Positions 5,763 to 12,777 of a stretch of 64,000 bases of DNA are shown here, piece by piece (position 1 is the stretch's first letter; every line of letters begins with the position of its first letter). Both the position numbers and the translations under genes were made by a program. Source of the DNA: Candidatus Cybelea sp. (GTDB lineage Bacteria; Vulcanimicrobiota; Vulcanimicrobiia; Vulcanimicrobiales; Vulcanimicrobiaceae); contig DASXFZ010000060.1 of assembly GCA_036489315.1 (NCBI GenBank), positions 62,001 through 126,000 on the forward strand. Reading direction: 5' to 3'. The notes under the pieces are model-generated. The model saw only the letters and a program-made list of their open reading frames with translations. It was not told the DNA's origin and did not search any database.

Positions 5763-7220
5763 TCAGGGGAAGTCGGCGCCGGCCAACGTTGTGTCGGCGC
5801 CCTTCCACAAATCGTTGAAACGCACTCGCGCGCGCTGCGCGGCCGCATTCTGCCCGGCCGCGGTTAGCGCCGTAGCTAGGCCGTAAAGGGCGCGCGGGTC
5901 GTTCGGGTACGCGGCGAGCGTCTGCGTAAACGCAGCGATCGCTGCGGCGTTATCGCCGCGCCGAAGTTGGAAGAACCCGAGCGCTTCGCCGGCGGGAATC
6001 AGTGGGATCAGCTCGCCGGAATACGTCGCGGCTTGGTTATCAGCAGCCTGCGTGAGCAGGCGCTGCGCATCGCCGTATTTCCCTTTTGATTCGGCCATGC
6101 GCGAGAGAAGGAACTGCGGCAAGTATCCATGGTTCGAACCGAGTGGGAGATGGGTGACAGCGCTGGTCGCTTCAGCAGCACGGTTCAGATGCAGGGCCGA
6201 AAGTCCGCGGACGCTGGGATTGCCGTAGGATGCCTCAGGTGCGGCGTAGGCGCTTGGATAACGGCCGAAGCGCAGCGCCGTCAAGGCGCCGAGACTCGAG
6301 TTGTACGCTCCGCTGATGCGTTGCGACCACAGGCGAGCGGTCTCGTAGTTTCCGAGCATGAGGGCTGCCGAGTAGCCGACCATAATATCGTGCTTTACGT
6401 AGCGGTTCGCGTGCTGGGTTCCGGCAGGCGTCTCTTCCAGCTTCTGCAGCGCGTCGTAGGAGCGTTCGCTCGAAGCGAGCGCAGCGGCGTAATCTCCCGT
6501 CTCGATCCAATAGTGCGCCGGCATGTGCGTGAGGTGTTCCGCTTCAGCTGGAAAGGCGGCGGCGTCGAGGCGCTGCGCGCACGGAAGGGCGGGCCGGCGA
6601 TCGGGAGCGAGGTCGTAGATGTGTACGCAGAGATGGTTCGCCATCGGGTTACGCGGGTCACTTTGCAAAACGGCCCGTACGAGTTCTAGCGCGGTTCGGG
6701 ATTCGTCGCTCGAGAGCTGTCCGTTCTGCCAGTTGAGGCCACCATGTTCCAGCAGCGCCTCGGCCGCGAGCAACTTTGCGTTCTCGTCGTTTGAGGACTG
6801 GGCGAGCGCGAGCATCGCAGTCCGATAGGCCGCGTCGTCGTGTTGCCAGTCCGCAAACGTTCCGGCGTAGCGCGTCGCCATGATTTCGAGGTACTTCCGG
6901 TCGCTCGGCGACGCCCCGGCTTCCAAGGAGACGGCGTGCCGGATGGCGCCCTGCGCCGCGCCAAACTGCGCGGCGGTGAGCGGAGTATTGAGGTCGGGCC
7001 CGTCGGCGAGGGCGATTCCCCAGCCGGCCATCGCGAGGCCCGCGTCGCGCGACGCAGCTTCTTCAAAAGCTCGCGCCGCTTCGTCGCCGTTATACGCATA
7101 ATAAAGGAAGAGGCCCCGGTCGATCGCCGCCTGTGCGGCCGGAACGTTCGTCGATACCGGGAGGTGAACCGAGGCAGCCGCCGCTACCACGACGGCAATC
7201 ATCAGGGTGGGAAGGGTCAC
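5763..7220 (-). CDS. Secreted tetratricopeptide-repeat protein
   Basis: 485 residues from the GTG at 7220. GGAG lies 11 bases upstream, and longer frames would run backwards through two tRNA genes, so they are rejected. An N-terminal hydrophobic segment (LMIAVVVAAAASV) is a likely signal peptide. The mature part has repeated TPR-like helical pairs. It includes the YAYNGDEAARAFEEA and MAGWGIALADGPDLN motifs typical of a widespread TPR family of unknown function, and C-terminal TPRs (AIAAFTQTLAAYPNDPRALYG). It probably acts in the periplasm or at the cell surface as a protein-binding scaffold. It stands alone, convergent with the small gene at 5564. Confidence 0.85.
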   Translation of the reverse strand: MTLPTLMIAVVVAAAASVHLPVSTNVPAAQAAIDRGLFLYYAYNGDEAARAFEEAASRDAGLAMAGWGIALADGPDLNTPLTAAQFGAAQGAIRHAVSLEAGASPSDRKYLEIMATRYAGTFADWQHDDAAYRTAMLALAQSSNDENAKLLAAEALLEHGGLNWQNGQLSSDESRTALELVRAVLQSDPRNPMANHLCVHIYDLAPDRRPALPCAQRLDAAAFPAEAEHLTHMPAHYWIETGDYAAALASSERSYDALQKLEETPAGTQHANRYVKHDIMVGYSAALMLGNYETARLWSQRISGAYNSSLGALTALRFGRYPSAYAAPEASYGNPSVRGLSALHLNRAAEATSAVTHLPLGSNHGYLPQFLLSRMAESKGKYGDAQRLLTQAADNQAATYSGELIPLIPAGEALGFFQLRRGDNAAAIAAFTQTLAAYPNDPRALYGLATALTAAGQNAAAQRARVRFNDLWKGADTTLAGADFP

Positions 7221-7259
7221 GTCATCTATTTCTCCAAGGAGAGGAGCCGTCACCGGCAC

Positions 7260-7331
7260 GGGCGCGTAGCTCAGTGGGAGAGCATCCGCTTCACACGCGG
7301 GGGGTCGTTGGTTCAATCCCAACCGTGCCCA
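7260..7331 (+). tRNA. tRNA-Val (anticodon CAC)
   Basis: Acceptor stem GGGCGCG/CGTGCCC with one G-U pair, D arm GCTC/GAGC, anticodon loop TTCACAC giving CAC, T arm GTTGG-TTCAATC-CCAAC. No CCA is encoded. It is the first of three tRNA genes in a row. A second valine tRNA (GAC) is at 5173-5247. Confidence 0.96.
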
Positions 7332-7358
7332 AGTCTCCGGAGTTGGCGGCCGCGTCTT

Positions 7359-7435
7359 GGCGCTGTAGCTCAGTTGGTTAGAGCGTCGCCCTGTCACGGC
7401 GAAGGTCGTGGGTTCGAGCCCCATCAGCGTCGCCA
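7359..7435 (+). tRNA. tRNA-Asp (anticodon GTC)
   Basis: Acceptor stem GGCGCTG/CAGCGTC, anticodon loop TGTCACG giving GTC, T arm GTGGG-TTCGAGC-CCCAT, discriminator G and encoded CCA. It lies 27 bases after tRNA-Val. Confidence 0.97.
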
Positions 7436-7503
7436 GCCTCTCGAGCGCATCGCGGTCAACGAGTAAAATCGAAGAACTCGCGGTGCGCTCGCCAAAATGG
7501 CGT

Positions 7504-7579
7504 GCCAAGGTAGCTCAGTTGGTAGAGCACGCGCCTGAAAAGTGCGGTGTCGCCCGTTCGATCCGGGCCCTTGGCACCA
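7504..7579 (+). tRNA. tRNA-Phe (anticodon GAA)
   Basis: Acceptor stem GCCAAGG/CCTTGGC, anticodon stem CGCGC/GTGCG with loop CTGAAAA giving GAA, discriminator A and encoded CCA. It is the last of the three-gene tRNA cluster and is followed by the hairpin at 7588-7617. Confidence 0.97.
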
Positions 7580-7587
7580 AGATAGAA

Positions 7588-7617
7588 ACGGGGCCGGCTA
7601 TGAAAAGGCGGCCCCGT
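7588..7617. terminator. Terminator hairpin between tRNA-Phe and a convergent gene
   Basis: ACGGGGCC (7588-7595) pairs with GGCCCCGT (7610-7617), with further G-C pairs inside. On the minus strand the stem is followed by TTTCT, so it best fits a terminator for the hydrolase gene at 7644. It can also stop transcription leaving the tRNA cluster. Confidence 0.6.
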
Positions 7618-7643
7618 CGTAATTCCCCCACCGTTAAACGGCG

Positions 7644-8333
7644 TTATGCGTTCAGGGTGCGATTGAAGAACTCGACCGTACGCTGCCAGGCCGTTTCGGC
7701 GTGCTCGGGGTGATAGTGGCCGAGGCCGCCCTTGCCGGGTTCGCCCTTATTGTAGAAGCCGTGCTGGGCATCGTAGCGGTGGAACTCGTAACCGACCCCG
7801 CCCGCTTTGAGTTTGCGTTCGATCTCCTCGACGCCGTCGATGGTGAAGTGACCATCGTCGAGCGCGAAGTGCCCCTGCAGCGGAACTTTTATCGTGGCCG
7901 GATCGCCGGCCTCTGCCGGCGGATAGCCGTACCAGATGCTCGCTGAATCGAATTCATTACCGTGCATCTCGGCGAGCAGCGCCAACGCGCCGCCCATGCA
8001 GAATCCCATTACGCCGACGCGCTTTGCGCCGCGTTCCCGGAGAAAACTTGCGGCGCCGGCGGCATCTTGCGTCGCAGCATCGCCGAAATCGAGCCCCTCC
8101 ATTAGGTGGTTCGCTTCCTCGCCTGTGGCGGCAGAGCGCCCCCGAAACAGATCCGGTACGACGACGCTGAAGCCGTGCGTCGCAAGGCGATCGGCCGTCT
8201 CTTTTATCCGGTCGTCGAGTCCCCACCATTCCTCGAAAAGCACGACGCCGGGCGAACCGTCTTTTGGCGCAGGGGCGAAGTAGCCGGGCGCGGTCTTTGC
8301 GTCGGGCCGGCGGAACTCGATCATCGAACCCAT
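7644..8333 (-). CDS. Dienelactone hydrolase family protein
   Basis: 229 residues, alpha/beta hydrolase of the DLH (carboxymethylenebutenolidase) family. The family opens lactone rings of chloroaromatic breakdown products, but most members have unknown esterase substrates. The nucleophile is Cys in GFCMGG, with Asp in FALDDGH and His in AQHGFYN. An early Glu in FEEWWGL is the usual family residue. The ATG at 8333 follows the stop of the DUF5069 gene directly, with GGAG upstream; M4 is an alternative start. Cytoplasmic. Two-gene operon with DUF5069. Confidence 0.9.
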   Translation of the reverse strand: MGSMIEFRRPDAKTAPGYFAPAPKDGSPGVVLFEEWWGLDDRIKETADRLATHGFSVVVPDLFRGRSAATGEEANHLMEGLDFGDAATQDAAGAASFLRERGAKRVGVMGFCMGGALALLAEMHGNEFDSASIWYGYPPAEAGDPATIKVPLQGHFALDDGHFTIDGVEEIERKLKAGGVGYEFHRYDAQHGFYNKGEPGKGGLGHYHPEHAETAWQRTVEFFNRTLNA

Positions 8334-8693
8334 CTACCGGTGCTCCACCGGCGCCGTCTCTTCAGAGTCCTGACGGTCGAGGTTTTCAACTCGCTCGCGT
8401 AAGAGCCAGTCGTTGGCGCGCTGCACGTCCTCAGGGGAGACGCGCTCGCGAAACCATCCATAGAGTTCCTCGTCGGTCGGATATCTGCTCAGCGCTTCGT
8501 CGAAGTCTTTGGGTGTGATCCGCCAGCGCTCCAGCACGCATTGGTCCATCGGACAAGGATAGATGTAGTCGTGGATCGTTCCGGCGGCGGCGGCGCGGCC
8601 TTTATCGGCGGCGCGTAACAGCCAGAGGGCGTCGCCCATCGCTAGGCGGCCACGGCGTGGAAAGGTCATTCCGTCTCTAAAATCGGTTGGCAT
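8334..8693 (-). CDS. DUF5069 family protein
   Basis: 119 residues from the ATG at 8693; a second ATG three codons earlier (8702) is equally possible. The sequence fits DUF5069: FPRRGRLAMGDALWLLRAADKGRA near the N-terminus, then GTIHDYIYPCPMD, and a helical C-terminus with ITPKDFDEAL and WFRERVSP. Function of the family is unknown. No signal peptide. Its stop codon touches the ATG of the downstream hydrolase gene, so they are co-transcribed. Longer upstream starts would cross the divergent gene at 8760. Confidence 0.85.
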   Translation of the reverse strand: MPTDFRDGMTFPRRGRLAMGDALWLLRAADKGRAAAAGTIHDYIYPCPMDQCVLERWRITPKDFDEALSRYPTDEELYGWFRERVSPEDVQRANDWLLRERVENLDRQDSEETAPVEHR

Positions 8694-8759
8694 GCGCCAC
8701 ATAAGGCCGCGCGAGTGCGGCGGGTTGCGTACAGCGGGCGAGCGAACGGTGATCCTCAG

Positions 8760-9449
8760 ATGAAGGACCCAAGGGCGCTTCCGCGTTCCGAGCCGCGCTG
8801 GCACGCCTCGCTGGCGGTGGTCTGCGCGCTGATACTCTATATTACGCTTCCGCCGCGCCTAATCGTCGGGCCGAGCTGGGTCGCCGCAGTGCTGATTCTG
8901 CTGGTCCTGCTTCCGCTCTCGATCATCGCGCCGCACCGCCACCGGGAGACGCGCGGACTGCGCTTCGGGAGCATCACCCTCATTGCGCTGGTAAATTTTT
9001 TTAACCTTGCCTCGGTGCTGCTGCTCATCGCGGGCTTCTTTAACCCGGAGAAAGCGAGTTTGCATTCGGCGGCCGAGATTCTGCGCACCGGCTCGCAAAT
9101 CTGGGTTACGAACATTCTCGTCTTTGCACTGTGGTACTGGGAGCTCGACGGAGACGGCCCCGACACCCGCGCGCACGCCAACGCTGCAACCGAATTCGAA
9201 AATGCGGACTTTTTATTTCCACAGATGCAGATGACGATCGCCAGCGGCAGCAACTCGAGGTGCATCGACCCGCTGTGGAAGCCGCAGTTCGTCGACTACC
9301 TCTATGTGTCGTTTACGAACTCGACCGCGTTCAGCCCGGCCGACACGATGCCGCTCAGCCGCTGGGCTAAAGCGCTGATGGCGATCGAAGCGCTGGTCTC
9401 CCTGGTCACCGTCGCGATCGTGCTTGCCCGATCCGTCAGCCTAATCTAA
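8760..9449 (+). CDS. DUF1345-like integral membrane protein
   Basis: 229 residues from the ATG at 8760 (a GTG at 8715 upstream would overlap the divergent gene). About six hydrophobic segments are seen. The C-terminal half has the family signature: ALWYWELDGDGP, then DFLFPQ, KPQFVDYLYVSFTNSTAFSPADTMPLS and a last membrane helix. The TNSTAFSPADTMP segment resembles a channel pore loop, so ion conduction is a reasonable inference, but the substrate is unknown. It stands alone, divergent from the DUF5069 operon and followed by tRNA genes. Confidence 0.85.
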   Translation: MKDPRALPRSEPRWHASLAVVCALILYITLPPRLIVGPSWVAAVLILLVLLPLSIIAPHRHRETRGLRFGSITLIALVNFFNLASVLLLIAGFFNPEKASLHSAAEILRTGSQIWVTNILVFALWYWELDGDGPDTRAHANAATEFENADFLFPQMQMTIASGSNSRCIDPLWKPQFVDYLYVSFTNSTAFSPADTMPLSRWAKALMAIEALVSLVTVAIVLARSVSLI

Positions 9450-9518
9450 GGGTTGGGCCCGACTGTAGGAGCCGTGTCACGATGCTCGAACCGGAAGGGT
9501 CGCCTGGCGCGCAGGTGT

Positions 9519-9592
9519 GCGGGTATGATGTAATGGCAGCCTGCGACCTTCCCAAGGTTGATGCGTGGGTTCGATTCCCACTACCCGCTCCA
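9519..9592 (+). tRNA. tRNA-Gly (anticodon CCC)
   Basis: Acceptor stem GCGGGTA/TACCCGC, anticodon stem CGACC/GGTTG with loop TTCCCAA giving CCC, T arm GTGGG-TTCGATT-CCCAC, discriminator T and encoded CCA. Confidence 0.95.
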
Positions 9593-9611
9593 CGAAAAGG
9601 CCATTACTCCC

Positions 9612-9686
9612 GGCGACGTAGCCAAGTGGTAAGGCAGGGCTCTGCAAAAGCCCCATTCGGCAGTTCGAATCTGCCCGTCGCCTCCA
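9612..9686 (+). tRNA. tRNA-Cys (anticodon GCA)
   Basis: Acceptor stem GGCGACG/CGTCGCC, anticodon stem GGGCT/AGCCC with loop CTGCAAA giving GCA, discriminator T and encoded CCA. It lies 19 bases after tRNA-Gly. Confidence 0.96.
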
Positions 9687-9729
9687 GATTCGTCCCGCTT
9701 CCCCTCGAGAAGCGGGCCGGTAGCCGGGC

Positions 9730-10674
9730 GTGCGCGTAGCCGTTGCCGGCGCGGGCGCGATCGGCGGATTCGTAGCCGGCGCGCTCGCGAGATCGGGCCT
9801 TTCCGTCGTGGTCCTCGCGCGAGGCGCGCACGCCGAAGCAATCGAGCGCAACGGTCTGCAGGTCGAGAGCGACCTCGGCACCTTTTCGGTGCGCGTTGGC
9901 GTTAGCGAGGATCTGAGCGCCGGCGGTCCCTTCGACTTTGTGCTGTTGACCTTCAAAGCGCATCAGTGGCCCGGCCTACTCGGGCGGCTCGCGCGGTTTT
10001 CGGGTACGGCGACCAGGCTGGCCACGATGCAAAACGGCGTACCGTTCTGGTTCGTGCGCGAGCCGCCGCTGCGCAGCGTCGATCCCGGCGGCGCGGTCGG
10101 CCGCCTCTTTCCCGATTCTCAGGTGATCGGCTCGGTCGTGCACGTCTCGGGACACATCGTCGCACCGGGAAGAATCCGCCAGAGCGGCGGGCTTCGCTAC
10201 ATCTTCGGCGATCCCAATGGCGGAACGGCCGGCGCCCGCAGGCTTGTAGAGCTCTTTCGCAGCGCCGGCCTGGCCGCAGAAGCCGATCCGAACGTGCGCG
10301 AGACCGTCTGGCTCAAGCTCGTCAACAACGTCGGGCTCAACGCGGTCAGCGTACTGCGCGGGATGAAGATCAAGCCGATGCTGCAGAACCCTGACGCGCG
10401 CGAAGAGGTGCGTCTCCTGATGACCGAGGCGCTGCGGGTGGGACAGGCGATGCGCGTCGTCGGCGAGGTCGACGTCGAAGCACGGATCGACTACGCGGCG
10501 CGGCTCGACAACGTCAAGACGTCGATGCTGCAAGATTTCGAGAATCATCGGCCGCTCGAAATCGATCCGATACTCGGCGCCGTGTGCGAGCTGGGCGAAC
10601 GCGCCGGCGTCGCGACGCCGAACGTTGCGCGCGCGTACGCGCAGCTTGTCGAACGAACGGCCGCGAGCCGATGA
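9730..10674 (+). CDS. panE: 2-dehydropantoate 2-reductase
   Basis: 314 residues, GTG start. It reduces ketopantoate to pantoate with NADPH in coenzyme A synthesis. The Rossmann motif GAGAIGG lies at residues 7-13, and the conserved Lys of LTFKAHQ near residue 76 is present. The second catalytic Lys and Asn lie in WLKLVNNVGLNAVS, and the C-terminal KTSMLQDFENHRPLEID is typical. Cytoplasmic. The last bases overlap the recG start as ATGA. coaD, a later step of the same pathway, is 8 kb away. Some ApbA-family members use other 2-oxo acids, so the exact substrate is inferred. Confidence 0.9.
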   Translation: MRVAVAGAGAIGGFVAGALARSGLSVVVLARGAHAEAIERNGLQVESDLGTFSVRVGVSEDLSAGGPFDFVLLTFKAHQWPGLLGRLARFSGTATRLATMQNGVPFWFVREPPLRSVDPGGAVGRLFPDSQVIGSVVHVSGHIVAPGRIRQSGGLRYIFGDPNGGTAGARRLVELFRSAGLAAEADPNVRETVWLKLVNNVGLNAVSVLRGMKIKPMLQNPDAREEVRLLMTEALRVGQAMRVVGEVDVEARIDYAARLDNVKTSMLQDFENHRPLEIDPILGAVCELGERAGVATPNVARAYAQLVERTAASR

Positions 10675-12743
10675 TCTCCGAACGACCGCCGAGCCTCGAC
10701 GTTGCCGCCCTCGATGGCGTCGGGCCAAAAACGGCCGCGCTGCTGCGCGAGCTCGGGGTCGATACGGCAGACGCACTCCTCGATTATCTGCCGTTTCGCT
10801 ACGAGGATCTGCGCTTTCCCACGCCCGCGCTTCGCCTCGGAGAAACCGCTGGAGAGGAAAACGCCGTGGGGCGGGTCGTCGCCGTCAAAGAAAAACGTGT
10901 GCGCGGCCTCGAAATCGTCGAGCTGCAGCTGCGCGACGACGCGGGCGATTCGTTTACGGCGAAATGGATCGGCCGCAACCGTTACGTCGTCGGAAGATTT
11001 CGTGAGGGCATGCGGCTCTTCGTTCGCGGACGCGTCGAGCGAACGTTCTCGGGGCCGGTTGTCAACGTTTCGCAGCACGGCATGCTCGGTGAAGACGAAC
11101 GCTATCGCGGCGAGCTCGTGCCGGTCTATCGCGCCAGCAAAGATCTTGCGAGCCGCAAGATCGCGATGGTGGTAAAGAAGAACCTCGCACGCATGCTCGA
11201 TCTTGCGGCGGCCGACGTCGTACCGCCGGCGATCGCGCAGCGCCGCGGGTATGGTCCGCTTCGCAATGCCTACCGCTCGATTCACGCGCCGCAGACCCCC
11301 GAAGAAGCGGCCGGCGCGCGCGAGCGTTTCATCTTTGCGGAGTTTCTTACGCTGGCAACGGGCGCCCAGCTGCGCCGCGCCGAGCGGGAAAGCGATCACG
11401 ACGCGCGTCCGCTCGAAGTGCCGGCCGGCTTTCTCAAGCGCATTGAGGAGCAGCTTCCCTTCGCTCTAACCGGCGCGCAGCGTCGCGTTATCGAGGAGAT
11501 CTGGAACGACCTGCGACGCGACGTACCGATGAACCGGCTCTTGCAGGGCGACGTCGGCAGCGGCAAGACGCTGGTTGCAGCCGCGGCGATCCTGGCGGCG
11601 GCGGAAAACGGAATGCAGTCGGCGCTTATGGCGCCGACCGAACTGCTGGCGTGGCAGCACGCGAGCAAACTCGCACCGCTGCTGTTGCCCTTCGGCCTCG
11701 GCGTGGAGGCGGTCTTTGGCAGCCAGAACGCGCGCTCGCGCAAGGCCGCGCTGGAAAAACTCGCCGGGGGTCAGGCCGCCCTCGCCATCGGAACGCACGC
11801 GCTGCTGACCGAAGGCGTCGATTTCGATCGCCTCGGCCTGGTGATCATCGACGAACAGCATCGCTTTGGCGTGGAGCAGCGCGCGCGTCTGCGCGGCAAG
11901 GGTGCCTCGCCGCACACGCTGCACATGACGGCGACACCGATCCCGCGCACGCTCGCGCAATCCGTCTACGCCGACCTCGATCTCTCCCTGCTCGACGAGC
12001 TCCCACCCGGACGCACGCCCGTCGAAACCTTTGCGGTTCGCGTGAGCCGCTTGAGCAAAGTCTACGATTTCGTCCGCGAGAACGTCGCCGCGGGGCACCA
12101 GGCCTATATCGTTGCGCCGGCGATCGAAGAGGGCGAGCGGGCGTTGACAAGCGCGGTCGCCGAGGCGGAGCGCTTGCGCAGCGACGTCTTTGGGGATCTG
12201 CGTCTGGGCTTGCTCCACGGGCGGCTTGCCGCGCGAGAGAAGGAGGAGATCATGAGCCGCTTCGTTCGCGGGGAGCTCGACGTGCTTGTCTCGACGACCG
12301 TCGTCGAGGTGGGTGTCGACGTCGCCAACGCGACGGCAATGGTTGTACTCGACGCGCACCGTTACGGGCTCGCTCAGCTCCACCAGCTGCGCGGCCGCGT
12401 CGGCCGGGGCGCGGCGCGGTCGTTCTGCATCCTCGTCTTCCCCGACGAGAGCGTCGAGCGCGAGCGGCTCGAGATCCTCACCGGTTCGAACGACGGATTT
12501 GAGATCGCCGACGAAGACCTGCGGCTGCGCGGCCCGGGGCATCTCTCCGGCACGATTCAATCCGGGGGCGCCGACTTGCGTTTTGGCGATCTCCTACGCG
12601 ATATCGAGGTCTACCGCGCGGCAAAAACCGCTGCGCAGGAGATCGTCGCCCGCGATCCCGGGCTCGCGAGCGCCGAGCACGCCGGCTTGCGCGAGACGCT
12701 CGCCGCACAGCCAAGTACGCGCGCGTTGCTGGTCTCCTCGTGA
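10671..12743 (+). CDS. recG: ATP-dependent DNA helicase RecG
   Basis: 690 residues, the usual length. It remodels stalled replication forks and Holliday junctions. The ATG overlapping the panE stop is used; 29 in-frame codons upstream lie inside panE. The N-terminus has helix-hairpin-helix-like LDGVGPKTAALLRELG, then the OB-fold wedge domain. The helicase core has Walker A GDVGSGKT near residue 292, DEQH near residue 392, MTATPIPRT and the C-terminal QLRGRVGRG motif VI. No residue of the main motifs is missing. Confidence 0.97.
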   Translation: MISERPPSLDVAALDGVGPKTAALLRELGVDTADALLDYLPFRYEDLRFPTPALRLGETAGEENAVGRVVAVKEKRVRGLEIVELQLRDDAGDSFTAKWIGRNRYVVGRFREGMRLFVRGRVERTFSGPVVNVSQHGMLGEDERYRGELVPVYRASKDLASRKIAMVVKKNLARMLDLAAADVVPPAIAQRRGYGPLRNAYRSIHAPQTPEEAAGARERFIFAEFLTLATGAQLRRAERESDHDARPLEVPAGFLKRIEEQLPFALTGAQRRVIEEIWNDLRRDVPMNRLLQGDVGSGKTLVAAAAILAAAENGMQSALMAPTELLAWQHASKLAPLLLPFGLGVEAVFGSQNARSRKAALEKLAGGQAALAIGTHALLTEGVDFDRLGLVIIDEQHRFGVEQRARLRGKGASPHTLHMTATPIPRTLAQSVYADLDLSLLDELPPGRTPVETFAVRVSRLSKVYDFVRENVAAGHQAYIVAPAIEEGERALTSAVAEAERLRSDVFGDLRLGLLHGRLAAREKEEIMSRFVRGELDVLVSTTVVEVGVDVANATAMVVLDAHRYGLAQLHQLRGRVGRGAARSFCILVFPDESVERERLEILTGSNDGFEIADEDLRLRGPGHLSGTIQSGGADLRFGDLLRDIEVYRAAKTAAQEIVARDPGLASAEHAGLRETLAAQPSTRALLVSS

Positions 12744-12777
12744 GGGTTCCGCAGCCCCGGCGCGAATAGCGCCGTCC

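Noticed and set aside
9454-9518. Extra tRNA or hairpin upstream of tRNA-Gly
   Set aside because: No cloverleaf or stable stem could be formed.
12286-12777. N-terminal extension of the M16 peptidase into recG
   Set aside because: It is a shadow of recG; the ATG at 12778 gives a signal peptide.
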